A stretch of 64,000 nucleotides of DNA from an uncultured Treponema sp. (GTDB taxonomy: Bacteria; Spirochaetota; Spirochaetia; Treponematales; Treponemataceae): assembly GCA_947166355.1 (NCBI GenBank), contig CAMVDX010000004.1:1-64000 (forward strand), in the 5' to 3' direction. A model generated the notes under the pieces. It was not told the origin of the DNA. It saw nothing but the letters and a program-made list of their open reading frames with translations, and searched no databases. Both the position numbers and the translations under genes were made by a program. Positions 25,151-34,250 of the stretch are shown here, piece by piece. The stretch's first letter is position 1. Each line of letters begins with the position of its first letter.

Positions 25151-26382
25151 TATCGTACCTTTTTACTGTTTAACGCCCAGAAGTATTCATCACGGGCAAG
25201 ATTTTTATTTGTTTCAGCATAATCAAAAGCTGTCTTACCTTCGGTAGAACGAACGGTTACAGAAGCATCGTTTTCCATAAGAAGTTTGAGTGCTTTATTT
25301 GAATTTCCAAATTGTGCAGCATACATCAAAGGTGTTTTGCCGTTATAATGAGAATTCAAAGGAACAGACATCTCAATAAAAAGCTTCATTTTTGATAATA
25401 AGGCGTCTTCTGAAATGTTTTGTTCAGAAAGCATAATAACAAAAGCTCTTAGAACTTCTTTGTCTGAAGATTTATAGAATTTCAGAATTTTTGTAAGAAT
25501 ATCAGGATTACTGTTATAACAGGCTGCCATTGTAAGCGCAGTAGAACCATATTTATTTACAATTTTTACATCTGCCTTAGCATTAAGTAAAAGCTCTATA
25601 CATTCAGAACCTTCATTATAACGCACTGCATACATAAGAGCTGTCCAGCCGTCATTATCTGTAAGATTTGGATTTGCACCTGAATCTATAAGGCGTTTCA
25701 TTTGCCAGCCGTTTCCGGTTTTTGCAGCGCGCATTAAAAGTGTACAGCCTGAAGCATCTGTTTCATCAGGATTTAGAATAGGTTCATAGAGGTCATCGGT
25801 TTCTTCTGAGAGCTCGGGAAGCTCTGGAACAATATAATCACTAAGATATTCTTTTTTATATCTGTTTGCGGCAATTTCTGCGAGCTTACGTTCATTTTCA
25901 ATTTTTTCAGCTTCGAGTCTTTCTTTTTCCTGTTTTTCTTTTTCAAGACGCTCCTGCTCACGTTCTTTTGCAAGTCTTTCGGCTTCTTTTTCGGCCTGTT
26001 CTTTTGCAATTCTCTCTTCTTCAGCAGTCTTAGCTCTTGCAAGTGCGTTTTGCTCTTCCTTTTCCTGCAGTTCTTTTTCTTTTTTTAATTCAAGCTGTTC
26101 CTGTTCAAGTCTGTCAGCTGCTTCCTTTTCTGCACGACGGGCTTCAATTTCGGCAAGAGCTTCATCACGTTTCTTGCTAAGTTCTTCATCAGAGAGCTTT
26201 TCATCTTTTGCCTTTTTTTTGGAAAAGAAAATCTTATGAATATATGAATCCTTTGTGTTCTTGTTATTGGAAACATTTAATTCAATAGAAGATTGATTTT
26301 TTTGTGGAATATTAATAGAAGCGCAGAGAGGGAATCCTGCAAATAAAATGAATAAAATAAATAAAACTCTTCTGATAAACAT
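25150..26382 (-). CDS. Secreted coiled-coil and ankyrin-repeat protein
   Basis: The product is 410 residues from the ATG at 26382. A signal peptide (MFIRRVLFILFILFAGF, cleavage after CAS) is followed by a lysine/glutamate-rich coiled coil at about residues 60-170 and four to five ankyrin repeats to the end (SGCTLLMRAAKTGNGWQMKR, DGWTALMYAVRYN, YGSTALTMAACYN, GKTPLMYAAQFG). It is probably periplasmic and protein-binding. A TTG start at 26418 overlaps the promoter and is rejected. Confidence 0.85.
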   Translation of the reverse strand: MFIRRVLFILFILFAGFPLCASINIPQKNQSSIELNVSNNKNTKDSYIHKIFFSKKKAKDEKLSDEELSKKRDEALAEIEARRAEKEAADRLEQEQLELKKEKELQEKEEQNALARAKTAEEERIAKEQAEKEAERLAKEREQERLEKEKQEKERLEAEKIENERKLAEIAANRYKKEYLSDYIVPELPELSEETDDLYEPILNPDETDASGCTLLMRAAKTGNGWQMKRLIDSGANPNLTDNDGWTALMYAVRYNEGSECIELLLNAKADVKIVNKYGSTALTMAACYNSNPDILTKILKFYKSSDKEVLRAFVIMLSEQNISEDALLSKMKLFIEMSVPLNSHYNGKTPLMYAAQFGNSNKALKLLMENDASVTVRSTEGKTAFDYAETNKNLARDEYFWALNSKKVR

Positions 26383-26389
26383 ATATAAA

Positions 26390-26418
26390 ATTATAAAGCA
26401 ATGCAGTAAAATCAGCAA
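26390..26418 (-). promoter_or_regulatory. Promoter of the ankyrin/rsmD operon
   Basis: On the minus strand TTGCTG (complement of 26413-26418), a 17-nt spacer and TATAAT (complement of 26390-26395) lie 7 nt before the ATG at 26382. No ribosome binding site is visible, so the mRNA is probably leaderless. Confidence 0.7.
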
Positions 26419-26580
26419 GTCTGAAAAAATGATGTGAAAAAATGATGAAAAAAAGCTTAGAAAAATGATTAGAAAGATATTTACAGCTAGATATGCCAGC
26501 TTAAGACTTAAACAGGTTAGGTGGAGAGGCTCTGAACAGTGGAAGAGCTCGAGGAAGCTTTAAGTTTGGGGGAATCTCAA
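26419..26580. other. Gene-free stretch of unknown role upstream of rpsF promoter
   Basis: No reading frame is supported. The 26510-26575 part is purine-rich and can fold (AGAGGCTCT facing AGAGCTC), which is unlike the AT-rich intergenic DNA around it. A small RNA is possible but I see no matching family, promoter or terminator. Confidence 0.25.
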
Positions 26581-26609
26581 TTGACTGACAATCAAATTTT
26601 TGATAATAT
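26581..26609 (+). promoter_or_regulatory. Promoter of the rpsF-ssb-rpsR-rplI-dnaB operon
   Basis: TTGACT (26581-26586), a 17-nt spacer and TAATAT (26604-26609). A leader of roughly 210 nt follows, holding GAATCTGTAACAGGATTC and a family 5 hairpin before the rpsF ribosome binding site. Confidence 0.7.
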
Positions 26610-26670
26610 ATAAAGACACCCCTTGGGAATCTGTAACAGGATTCTCTTTACCCATAAGGAGGAAGAATAA

Positions 26671-26731
26671 TGTCATGCTGAACTTGTTTCAGCATCTCTT
26701 AAATGGATTCCGAAACAAGTTCGGAATGACG
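26671..26731. repeat. Dispersed hairpin repeat (family 5) in the rpsF leader
   Basis: GTCATGCTGAACTTGTTTCA pairs imperfectly with GAAACAAGTTCGGAATGAC. The same unit is at 38159-38234, and half a unit is near 40230-40286. It lies in the 5' leader of a ribosomal operon, so it must be compatible with transcription. Confidence 0.8.
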
Positions 26732-26826
26732 TATTCTTTTACAGTCTGAAATCGTTGATAACATGATTGTATTACTGCCTCCTGAAAACTCTGCTTACGC
26801 AGAGATTATTTTTTAAGGAGATACTT

Positions 26827-27120
26827 ATGAAAAAGTATGAACTTATGACTATTTATCCACTCGATGATGAAAAGTCAAAAAAAGGTGCTGATGATGTAAA
26901 AAGCACTCTCGCAAAATTTGGCGCTGAAATCACAGAAGAAAAACCATTCGGTGACCGCGACCTTACTTACCAGATTCAGAAACAGAAGAAGGGACGCTTT
27001 GTTCTTTACACTATGAAACTTAATCCTTCAAAAATTACTGAAATTGATAAAGAATTCAAAATCAATATGAATCTTTTGAAGTATCAGTTTGTTAAACTTG
27101 ACGAAAAAGAATCTAAGTAG
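26827..27120 (+). CDS. rpsF: Ribosomal protein S6
   Basis: The 97-residue product begins MKKYELMTIYPLDDEK, as S6 does, and has the GDRDLTYQIQKQKKGRFVLY segment of the family. It binds 16S rRNA with S18. AAGGAG at 26815-26820 fixes this start. An upstream in-frame start at 26767 would add unrelated leader sequence. It is the first gene of a classical operon. Confidence 0.96.
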   Translation: MKKYELMTIYPLDDEKSKKGADDVKSTLAKFGAEITEEKPFGDRDLTYQIQKQKKGRFVLYTMKLNPSKITEIDKEFKINMNLLKYQFVKLDEKESK

Positions 27121-27153
27121 AAACTTCCGCACAAAAGCGGAAAGGAGCTTTAA

Positions 27154-27651
27154 ATGACAGACTTAAATCATGTAGTTCTTATTGGCCGTCTCACAAGGGA
27201 TCTTGGATCAGATGAAAGAAGTTTCGGTTATGTTGGAAACGGACAGGCAAGAGCAAATGTGAGTATTGCTGTCAATAGAGCTAAGAAAAACGGCGACCAG
27301 TGGATTGATGAAGTAAATTATTTCAATATCACAATCTGGGGAAAAACAGCCGAAAACTTAAAACCATATCTTACCAAGGGAAAACAGATTTGTGTTGAAG
27401 GACACTTAAAGCAGGATCGCTGGGAAAAAGATGGACAGAAGCAGGAAAGAGTAACAATTGTTGCTGATAATGTTCAGTTACTTGGCGGACGCGGAGATAA
27501 CAGTTCTTCTGGTAGTAACCAGATGACAGGGGGTGCTCCAAGATTCCAGCCTGCAAATAATCCAAGTCAGAACGGTGGTTTTGGCGGCGGATATTCATCT
27601 GAATCATATGGTGATACTGGAAACGATTTCCCGGAAGATATCCCATTCTAA
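27154..27651 (+). CDS. ssb: Single-stranded DNA-binding protein
   Basis: The protein has 165 residues. The OB-fold starts NHVVLIGRLTRDLGSDE and includes NYFNITIWGKTAENL and KGKQICVEGHLKQDRWE. A Gly/Ser/Asn-rich linker follows, and the acidic tip DFPEDIPF is the partner-binding tail. AAAGGAG lies before the ATG. It lies between rpsF and rpsR, as in many bacteria. Confidence 0.97.
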   Translation: MTDLNHVVLIGRLTRDLGSDERSFGYVGNGQARANVSIAVNRAKKNGDQWIDEVNYFNITIWGKTAENLKPYLTKGKQICVEGHLKQDRWEKDGQKQERVTIVADNVQLLGGRGDNSSSGSNQMTGGAPRFQPANNPSQNGGFGGGYSSESYGDTGNDFPEDIPF

Positions 27652-27675
27652 TTGACTAATTGAGAGGTAATAATT

Positions 27676-28002
27676 ATGTCTGAAGAAAATACACAGGAAA
27701 TGGAAGAAAAACAGACACAGGAAGCAGCTATGGCTGACACAACTGCTTCAGAAGGTCGTGAAGAAGATCGTGACGGACGCGCAAAGGGAAAGACATATTT
27801 CCGCAAGAAGGTTTGCCGCTTCTGCGCTAACAAGGCAAAAATTGACTACAAGGATGCAGATGCACTCCGCCGCTATATGACAGAACGTGGTAAGATTCTT
27901 CCACGCCGCATTACAGGAACTTGTGCAAAGCACCAGCGTGAAGTTGCTAAGGCTATTAAACGCGCACGTTCAATCTGTCTTTTGCCATACGTTGCAGACT
28001 AG
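27676..28002 (+). CDS. rpsR: Ribosomal protein S18 with an acidic N-terminal extension
   Basis: The S18 core ([20 protein letters not shown] to the C-terminus, including [16 protein letters not shown]) begins near residue 44 of 108. The preceding ~40 residues are Glu/Gln/Asp-rich and low complexity ([18 protein letters not shown]). GAGAGG precedes the ATG, so the extension appears to be translated. The Cys pairs CRFC and C(AKH) could bind zinc, as in some S18 forms. Confidence 0.95.
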   Translation: MSEENTQEMEEKQTQEAAMADTTASEGREEDRDGRAKGKTYFRKKVCRFCANKAKIDYKDADALRRYMTERGKILPRRITGTCAKHQREVAKAIKRARSICLLPYVAD

Positions 28003-28125
28003 CCTAAAATCGAAAATCCGTTAAAAAACGAGCCGAAAGGGTCGTTTTAGGATTATCGAAAAAATGGCTCAGAGGCAGGCTGTGCCTGCCGACATAACGG
28101 TTGATTATTTATACTCCGAATAATC
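28003..28125. repeat. Palindromic repeat (family 6 relative) between rpsR and rplI
   Basis: CCTAAAA at the 5' end is matched by TTTTAGG. GTTAAAAAACGAGC and AGAGGCAGGCTGTGCCTGCC are shared with the copy at 55497-55660. It is inside the operon. Confidence 0.65.
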
Positions 28126-28156
28126 CGCTATAAAATACAGGAGCTTGAGGATACAA

Positions 28157-28681
28157 ATGAAAGTAATTCTTAACGTAGACGTTAAATCACTTGGTGAAGA
28201 GGGAGACGTAAAGAACGTTGCTAACGGATATGCACGCAACTTCCTTCTTCCACGTAATCTTGCTGTACCTTACAATGAAGCTACAGTAGCAATTTTCGAA
28301 GGCCGCAAGGCTGAAATTGAAGCACGCAAAGAGCAGAAGAGAAAAGATTCTGCAAGCCTTAAGGAAAAACTTGAATCAGCAGCAATCGAACTTAATATGC
28401 CTGCAGCTGCAAATGGAAAGCTTTATGCAGCAGTTACTGCAAATGTTGTTGCAGAAGCTCTCAATAAGCTTGGATTTGAAATTGAACGCAAGAGAATCGA
28501 AATCCCTGGTTCAACAATCAAATCTGTTGGTACTTTCAAGGCTACAATCAAACTTTACGAAGCTCAGACTGCAGAAGTTCATGTACACGTAAAGGCACAG
28601 ACTGTAGAGGGTAGCGCTCCAGCTGAAACAAAGAAGGCTGAAAAGAAAGCTGAACCAGCTGCTGAAGAAAAGGCTGAATAG
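28157..28681 (+). CDS. rplI: Ribosomal protein L9
   Basis: The 174-residue product begins MKVILNVDVKSLGEEGDVKN and has the GYARNFLLPRNLAV motif typical of L9, a long connecting helix and the C-terminal rRNA-binding domain. An Ala/Lys/Glu-rich tail of about 25 residues is added. GAGG 8 nt before the ATG at 28157 decides against the TTG at 28145. Confidence 0.96.
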   Translation: MKVILNVDVKSLGEEGDVKNVANGYARNFLLPRNLAVPYNEATVAIFEGRKAEIEARKEQKRKDSASLKEKLESAAIELNMPAAANGKLYAAVTANVVAEALNKLGFEIERKRIEIPGSTIKSVGTFKATIKLYEAQTAEVHVHVKAQTVEGSAPAETKKAEKKAEPAAEEKAE

Positions 28682-28710
28682 TTTTCAGATTTTTCTTTGA
28701 TTTATACAAA

Positions 28711-28745
28711 AGTCGGTATTACAATGTGAATACCGGCTTTTTTTG
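28711..28745 (+). terminator. Rho-independent terminator after rplI
   Basis: AGTCGGTATT (28711-28720) pairs with AATACCGGCT (28729-28738) across an 8-nt loop, followed by seven T. It may attenuate rather than end transcription into dnaB, which starts 50 nt later. Confidence 0.85.
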
Positions 28746-28795
28746 TCGAAAAATCCTGAAAAATATTCAGGAAGATAAACGGGGGATTTATAAAA

Positions 28796-30112
28796 ATGGA
28801 TGCAACATTAAATGATAAAGTTTTACCACATAACATTGAGGCAGAACAGGCTGTTTTAGGAGCTCTCCTTTTAAATTGGGGAGCAATGGCAGAAGTTGTT
28901 TCTACTTTACGTCCAGACCGTTTTTATTCCCTGCAAAATCAGGTCATTTTTGATGCAATGCTCAAGCTGTATTCTAAAAATGCAACTGGAGATACAATTT
29001 CCTTAATTAACGAGCTTACTGTAGATGAAAAACTGGAAAAGGCTGGGGGTGCCGCTTATATTGCATCTCTTACCGATACAGTTCCGTCTGCTGCAAATAT
29101 TGATTATTACGCAGAAATGGTTCTTGATCGTGCGGCAAGACGAGATCTCATTGCAATTTCTTCTGAACTAAAAACTTCTTCCTTTAATCTGCAAAAAGAA
29201 AGTGATGCTTTGCTTGATGATGCAGAACAGAAAATTTTCGCACTTGCAGAACGTAATGAAACTACACAAATCTATTCTGCAAAAGACATCATGTTCAAGG
29301 AAATTGAACTTATTGATGCACGTTATAAAAGTAAAAATCAGTTTACGGGAGTTCCAACAGGATTTGCAAAACTTGATACTTATACTTCTGGTTTTCAGAA
29401 CTCTGAACTTATTATTATTGGTGCACGTCCTTCAATTGGTAAAACAGCATTAGCTCTTTCTATAATTCAAAATATTGCCTGCGAAAAACGAATTCCCTGC
29501 GGATTTTTTTCTCTTGAAATGCCTTATGAATCTATCGGTATGCGACTTCTGGCACAGGAAGCCCGTGTTCCTATGCAGAAAATCCGTTCCGGTATGCTCA
29601 AAATTGATGATGTCAAAAAGATTCAGGATGCGGCAGGACGATGGTTCGAAGCTCCTCTTTATACAGTAGATACTCCAAATATGAAGCTTCTTGATTTACG
29701 TGCAGTAGCAAGACGTATGGTAAAAAATCAGGGAGTTAAAATTATTTTTATAGATTATATCGGATTGATTTCTACAGATGATCCAACGGCACCAGTTTTT
29801 GAACAGGTTTCTTTAATTTCTAAATCACTTAAGGCTCTTGCCCGAGAGCTTTCAATTCCTATTGTAGCACTTTGTCAGGTTGCCCGAGACGCAGAAGGTC
29901 AGGAACCAAACCTTGCACAGCTTCGTGGTTCTGGTTCTATTGAACAGGATGCCGACGTTGTAATGTTCCTGCACCGCGACCGATTAAAGGATGAAGTTGC
30001 AGCACAAGATGCAAAGATTATTCTTGCAAAGCAGCGAAACGGTGCAACCGGAGATATTCCGATTATGTTCCTTCCGGCTTACAGTAAATTTGAAAATAAA
30101 GCTGAAGAATAA
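28796..30112 (+). CDS. dnaB: Replicative DNA helicase DnaB
   Basis: This 438-residue hexameric 5'-3' helicase has the N-terminal domain PHNIEAEQAVLGALLLN, the RecA-type core with Walker A GARPSIGKTALAL, Walker B VKIIFIDYIGL, and the arginine-finger region QLRGSGSIEQDADVVMFLHR. It lies at the end of the rpsF operon, preceded by GGGGGA. Confidence 0.97.
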   Translation: MDATLNDKVLPHNIEAEQAVLGALLLNWGAMAEVVSTLRPDRFYSLQNQVIFDAMLKLYSKNATGDTISLINELTVDEKLEKAGGAAYIASLTDTVPSAANIDYYAEMVLDRAARRDLIAISSELKTSSFNLQKESDALLDDAEQKIFALAERNETTQIYSAKDIMFKEIELIDARYKSKNQFTGVPTGFAKLDTYTSGFQNSELIIIGARPSIGKTALALSIIQNIACEKRIPCGFFSLEMPYESIGMRLLAQEARVPMQKIRSGMLKIDDVKKIQDAAGRWFEAPLYTVDTPNMKLLDLRAVARRMVKNQGVKIIFIDYIGLISTDDPTAPVFEQVSLISKSLKALARELSIPIVALCQVARDAEGQEPNLAQLRGSGSIEQDADVVMFLHRDRLKDEVAAQDAKIILAKQRNGATGDIPIMFLPAYSKFENKAEE

Positions 30113-30526
30113 AGCGAAGCGAAGCGATTCATAGATGTGGATTGCCACGTCACTCACTGCGTTCGTTCCTCGCAATGACGAAGTATTACTGTCATTGATT
30201 GTTCGTCACGGCAAAATCATACGTCATTGCGAGCGGAGCGAAGCGATTCATAACTGTGGATTGCCACGTCGCTCACTACGTTCGTTCCTCGCAATGACGA
30301 AGTATTACTATCATTATTCGTTTGTCACGACAAAATCATACGTCATTGATTGTTAGTCACGGCAAATTGATACGTCATTGCAGACGAAGTGAAGCGATTC
30401 ATAGATGTGGATTGCCACGTCGCTCACTGCGTTCGTTCCTCGCAATGACGAAGTATTACTGTCATTATTCGTTCGTCACGACAAAATCATACGTCATTGC
30501 GAGCGGAGCGAAGCAATCCATAGTTA
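30107..30526. repeat. Array of four family 3 repeats
   Basis: This fills the gene-free space between dnaB and the P83/100 gene. Units of the form CGTCATTGCGAGCGGAGCGA, a GATTGCCACGTCGCTCACT middle and CGTTCGTTCCTCGCAATGACG recur at about 30107, 30221, 30352 and 30490, joined by AAGTATTACTGTCATT and a TTCGTCACG-AAAATCATA linker. Units are near-identical over more than 100 bp; the last is partial. Confidence 0.85.
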
Positions 30527-32119
30527 TTTTGAAACTACTGATAAATCCTTTTTATCAAGAAGTCTTAATTTTCCATCTTTGTCTGTTACTACAAGACCGC
30601 CGTCTGTTACGGTAATTGGAGTTCCAGATTTAACTTCAATTTCAGATTTGAGCTTTAATGAAAGGTCTCCGCTGAATTTTCCAATATAATATTTTCCTTT
30701 TTCATCTACGACACAATAATAATCACTTCCATCCTGTATAAGAACCGAGTTCTCAGAAATTGTGTTTTCACTTTCAGAAGAAATCTCAAGAGTTTCCGGA
30801 GAAATAATTACAAGCTTAACTGCACCTTTTTTAGAGTTTTCACCGGCAATTGCAATAAAGCCGTCGCCTTCTTTGTAAACCGTTCGGTTTCGAATCTGTG
30901 CAACAGGGGAGTTCTTAATAACTTCGCCATCCTGAATATTGAATTTAACCAGACGAGAAAGCATATTTGCTTCGTCTGTAAGGATAATACCGAACTCTGT
31001 AGTCATAAGAGCCTGAGCTGCTTCTTTCTTTTCGACTTCGGCCTGATCTTTTGCTATTTCCTTACGTTCATTCTGAGCTTCAGTTTCTTTCTTATCAGCA
31101 AGAGCCTGCTGCTGCTTTGCTTCCTGTTTAGCTTCTTCAGTCTTTGCCTGCTGTTCTGCCTGCTTCTGTTCCTGTTCTTCGGCAGCCTGCTGTTTTTCTT
31201 CAGCCTCCTGCTTAGCTTCTTCAGCTTCTTCCTGAGCTTTTTTATCATCAGGATTTTCTTCGGCTACCTTCTGTTTTTCTTCTGCGGTTTTCTGTGCAGC
31301 CTCAGCTTCTTTCTTTGTTTCTTCAGTCTTTTTCTTTTCTTCATCAAGCTTTTTCTGCTCAGTCACAGCTTTTTTCTGAGATTCCTGAGCCTTTGAACTT
31401 GCTTCATCTGCCTCTCGTTCCTTAATGTCTACCATTTCCTTACGGCTTTCAACATTTTTATCATCATCTTCTTTCATAGATTTTACTACAGAAGAATCGC
31501 TGATTACAGAAGTATCAACTGTTGAAAGACCTCCGTTATTCACATCATAAAGCGGAATAATGATTTCTGATTTTCCAGGCCAGTCCTTGTAATTTACCGA
31601 AAGACCGCAGTTATCTGCCGAAAGGTTTTCAATAACCACGTTTTTGTATTTTGATTTGAAAGTATCAAGATTTGAACGGTAAACCGCATTGTATACTGTA
31701 ATAAAAACAGAAAGCGTATCTGCATCAGCCTCACTGTAGTTATAGGCAGAACTAAGATATGCAGAAATAATTCGTCTGAGGTTTGTTATATGGTCAACTG
31801 TGGCATCGCTTCCAATATAGAGAATATCTGCATCAAGCTTTCCAGATTCGCTTTCATCAACAGCATGAATTACATAATATTTTGAACTTTTATCGGTAGC
31901 AGCTGATTTTGAAGGATCTTTTGCGACTATACTTCCCATCGTGCTTCCGATTCCTTTAATTGCTGAAACAGAATCTATAACTTTATGAGGTCCTGTGTAG
32001 TTAATGAATTCTATTGTTGTATCGCCCGCAGAATCAAGCTCAGATTTATTGACTTCGAGTGCAAAAATACCAGAGGTAAGAAGAGCCGTAAGGGCAAGCA
32101 GAATCACAGTTTTTTTCAT
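30524..32119 (-). CDS. Spirochaete P83/100-family antigen-like protein
   Basis: The product is 531 residues from the ATG at 32119. A signal peptide (KKTVILLALTALLTSGIFA) leads a globular domain to about residue 230, then a Lys/Glu/Gln/Ala-rich coiled coil of about 160 residues and a C-terminal beta-rich domain. This plan is that of the P83/100 proteins of Borrelia and Treponema. AAGGTGG sits 9 nt before this ATG; an earlier in-frame start at 32173 has no signal. A promoter TTGGAA-18-TAGAAT lies upstream. It is likely periplasmic, and its role is unknown in the family. Confidence 0.85.
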   Translation of the reverse strand: MKKTVILLALTALLTSGIFALEVNKSELDSAGDTTIEFINYTGPHKVIDSVSAIKGIGSTMGSIVAKDPSKSAATDKSSKYYVIHAVDESESGKLDADILYIGSDATVDHITNLRRIISAYLSSAYNYSEADADTLSVFITVYNAVYRSNLDTFKSKYKNVVIENLSADNCGLSVNYKDWPGKSEIIIPLYDVNNGGLSTVDTSVISDSSVVKSMKEDDDKNVESRKEMVDIKEREADEASSKAQESQKKAVTEQKKLDEEKKKTEETKKEAEAAQKTAEEKQKVAEENPDDKKAQEEAEEAKQEAEEKQQAAEEQEQKQAEQQAKTEEAKQEAKQQQALADKKETEAQNERKEIAKDQAEVEKKEAAQALMTTEFGIILTDEANMLSRLVKFNIQDGEVIKNSPVAQIRNRTVYKEGDGFIAIAGENSKKGAVKLVIISPETLEISSESENTISENSVLIQDGSDYYCVVDEKGKYYIGKFSGDLSLKLKSEIEVKSGTPITVTDGGLVVTDKDGKLRLLDKKDLSVVSK

Positions 32120-32480
32120 AAAATAATGCCACCTTATATAAATGATTAGAATAATTCTACCACAGGATTTCACTTTTTTCCAATAAATTTATATTACATT
32201 TATTGAGGAGTTAAAAAAAAATCTTAAGTGCTCCCGTGGTAAAACACATCACGCTGCGGGCGAGCTAGTTTTTTGTGTTAACAATCCTGCGGTTTTTCTT
32301 CGAAAAATCCTCAGATTGTTTTCGATGGCTAAGCGCCAAAACTCCTCGATGCAGCCTAATATGTTTTCCCACTCCGCACTTAAGATTTTTTAAACTACTG
32401 TGTTCCAAATACAAAAAAAAGGAAATGCCGTAGGCATTTCGAATCCGTGTGACAAAAATTATCCGTGGTAATCCGTGTGA
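32120..32480. other. Gene-free stretch with promoter and a large inverted repeat
   Basis: The right part before the P83/100 gene holds its promoter. The centre is a 176-bp inverted repeat (32215-32391). At 32422-32440 GAAATGCC faces GGCATTTC as a small hairpin, and ATCCGTGTGAC occurs twice near 32443 and 32470. No gene is seen. Confidence 0.6.
32215..32391. repeat. Large structured inverted repeat, possible distant family 4 member
   Basis: A 16-bp perfect outer stem (AAAAAATCTTAAGTGC at 32215-32230 with its complement at 32376-32391), an imperfect TGGTAAAACA/TGTTTTCCCA continuation and an internal hairpin ACAATC...GATTGT (32281-32319) around a TTTTTC-TTC-GAAAAA tip. The flank CTCC...ACTCC arrangement recalls family 4, but stem sequences differ. 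Confidence 0.6.
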
Positions 32481-34250
32481 CTATAATTCCAGTGCGATTA
32501 TTTTTTTCAGTGTATTACGTGCATGAGTACGTGTGGCAGACGGGTAACCTGTTCCCATAAAGGTTTTCAGGATTTCTTTTCCTTTTGAATTATAGGCAGG
32601 ACGCCCCATAAAAAAACAGATAGAATAGACAGCATCGCATACAGCATTAAAATAAGCTGTATCTTTATTTCCCGCTTTTAAAATATTACGCTGAATTGCA
32701 TTCAGTATTTTTTCATCAGGATCATAACCTGTTATATTTGAAAGAATGGCCCGGCAATATGATCTGTTTGTACTTTTAGAAATGATTTCTGCACAGGCTT
32801 CTTGGCTTTGTAGGGTACAAAAAAGAGCAAGCTGTGTAAGAATTGCTTCAAATCCTGCTGAATCAGTATTAAAAACAGAGTTTTCTATATGTATTCCAAA
32901 ATCCGAAGAAGTTGTATCCAGAGTATATAGCCTTGCAATGGAAAGATTCTGGGACAAAAGCTCCTGTTCCTTTATACCTGTATTGCCTTGTTTTATAAGA
33001 TTTTCTCTTTCCGGATTTTTTAGAGCGGCATAAAAACCAGATTGTGTAAAATATTTAAACTCATTTAAATCCAATTTTACAAAAGAAGAATAGTCAGACT
33101 GTATATTATTTAATACAGTATCATAATTTTTTGAGCTTTTCGTTGATTGAATTGTATGATAGGCATACATAGACCAGTTTTTTGAAAGGAAAACAAGATA
33201 ATCATCGTTCAAAAAACTTATATGACTGATTGAATTATTCTTTACTGCTTCCGGCATTTTTGCAGACCATAATTCTTGAAAATCATCATTCAATAAAAGC
33301 AGATTTTCCCTGTCCGCAAGAAGAATTCCAGAAGCTGATAATTCTGCTTTTAATAAAGAAGTTCCGTCTATTGTTCGAATTGTTTTAGAGCTTATGACAG
33401 AACCGTCTTTATTATTTATTTTGTAAATGGTGATTTCTGATTTCGCGCATGATAAAAGAACGAAGTTTTGTCTGTCGGACGAAGTAAGAAAAACTGGCTT
33501 TCCGCTTTTTACAGACGCAACCCATAAACTTTCTGAAAGTCCGTTTTTAAGTGAAAAAAGGCCGGCACTTCCGTCTGAAAATGTAAGAAGAATTCCATGA
33601 GAGCAGGTAAGTGTTGAAGTAATACTGCCTGCAAAAGTGATTTCTTCAAGCATTTCACCGAAGGGAGAGATTCTGAGGCCTTTAGTTTTTCCTTCAACAT
33701 CATCCAAAAGAACTACTATTGAACCGTCTGGGAGCTCCTGAACTGGAAGTTTTTTTTGTAATGGAGTTTCTAAAGTCCATTTTGTTTTTCCGTTAATTCC
33801 AAGGCATTCTATATTAGTTTCACCATAAAGAAAAAAACGTCCGTCACGTCCTGCAAAAACGCCGTTCAGTGTTTTGAATGTAATGGCTTTAGACCAGAGT
33901 TCGCTTCCGCTTGGATTATAAAGTTTTAGAATATTCGAGCTCTTATCATGAAAAAGAATAAAGTCTCCAGGAAGACAGGTTAGTGAAAGATTTCTGATTC
34001 TTCCGGTTTTCTTTTCCCATAATAAGCTGCCGGTAGAGGAATAGCCCATAATATTCCGTGCATCAGTGGCAATGCAAAAGCCATAAGAGGTTACCGCTGG
34101 TTCACAGATTACGTTTCCCGGAAGCACCGAGGTCCAGCTCGCATTATAGTTCGCAAGAATCTCCTGAGCCTGTGCTTCAAAGCCGTTTTTTGCGCTGAAA
34201 ATTAGAAAAACTGTGATGAAAAACGCAGAAAGCCTTTTATTAATCATCAA
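32481..34250 (-). CDS. Exported PQQ/WD-like beta-propeller protein
   Basis: The protein has 589 residues. A signal peptide (RLSAFFITVFLIFSA, ending AQA) is followed by repeated units of the PQQ-like kind (GYSSTGSLLWEKKTGRIRNL, LYNPSGSELWSKAITF, CLGINGKTKWTLETPL, then DDFQELWSAK). The C-terminal 150 residues are helical (HEAT-like: NAIQRNILKAGNKDTAYFNA). It is probably a periplasmic scaffold. It overlaps the upstream methyltransferase gene by 4 nt. Confidence 0.75.
   Translation of the reverse strand: MMINKRLSAFFITVFLIFSAKNGFEAQAQEILANYNASWTSVLPGNVICEPAVTSYGFCIATDARNIMGYSSTGSLLWEKKTGRIRNLSLTCLPGDFILFHDKSSNILKLYNPSGSELWSKAITFKTLNGVFAGRDGRFFLYGETNIECLGINGKTKWTLETPLQKKLPVQELPDGSIVVLLDDVEGKTKGLRISPFGEMLEEITFAGSITSTLTCSHGILLTFSDGSAGLFSLKNGLSESLWVASVKSGKPVFLTSSDRQNFVLLSCAKSEITIYKINNKDGSVISSKTIRTIDGTSLLKAELSASGILLADRENLLLLNDDFQELWSAKMPEAVKNNSISHISFLNDDYLVFLSKNWSMYAYHTIQSTKSSKNYDTVLNNIQSDYSSFVKLDLNEFKYFTQSGFYAALKNPERENLIKQGNTGIKEQELLSQNLSIARLYTLDTTSSDFGIHIENSVFNTDSAGFEAILTQLALFCTLQSQEACAEIISKSTNRSYCRAILSNITGYDPDEKILNAIQRNILKAGNKDTAYFNAVCDAVYSICFFMGRPAYNSKGKEILKTFMGTGYPSATRTHARNTLKKIIALEL

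Noticed and set aside
30113..30526. A CRISPR array
   Set aside because: The units are large, palindromic and not separated by unique spacers, and no cas genes are present.
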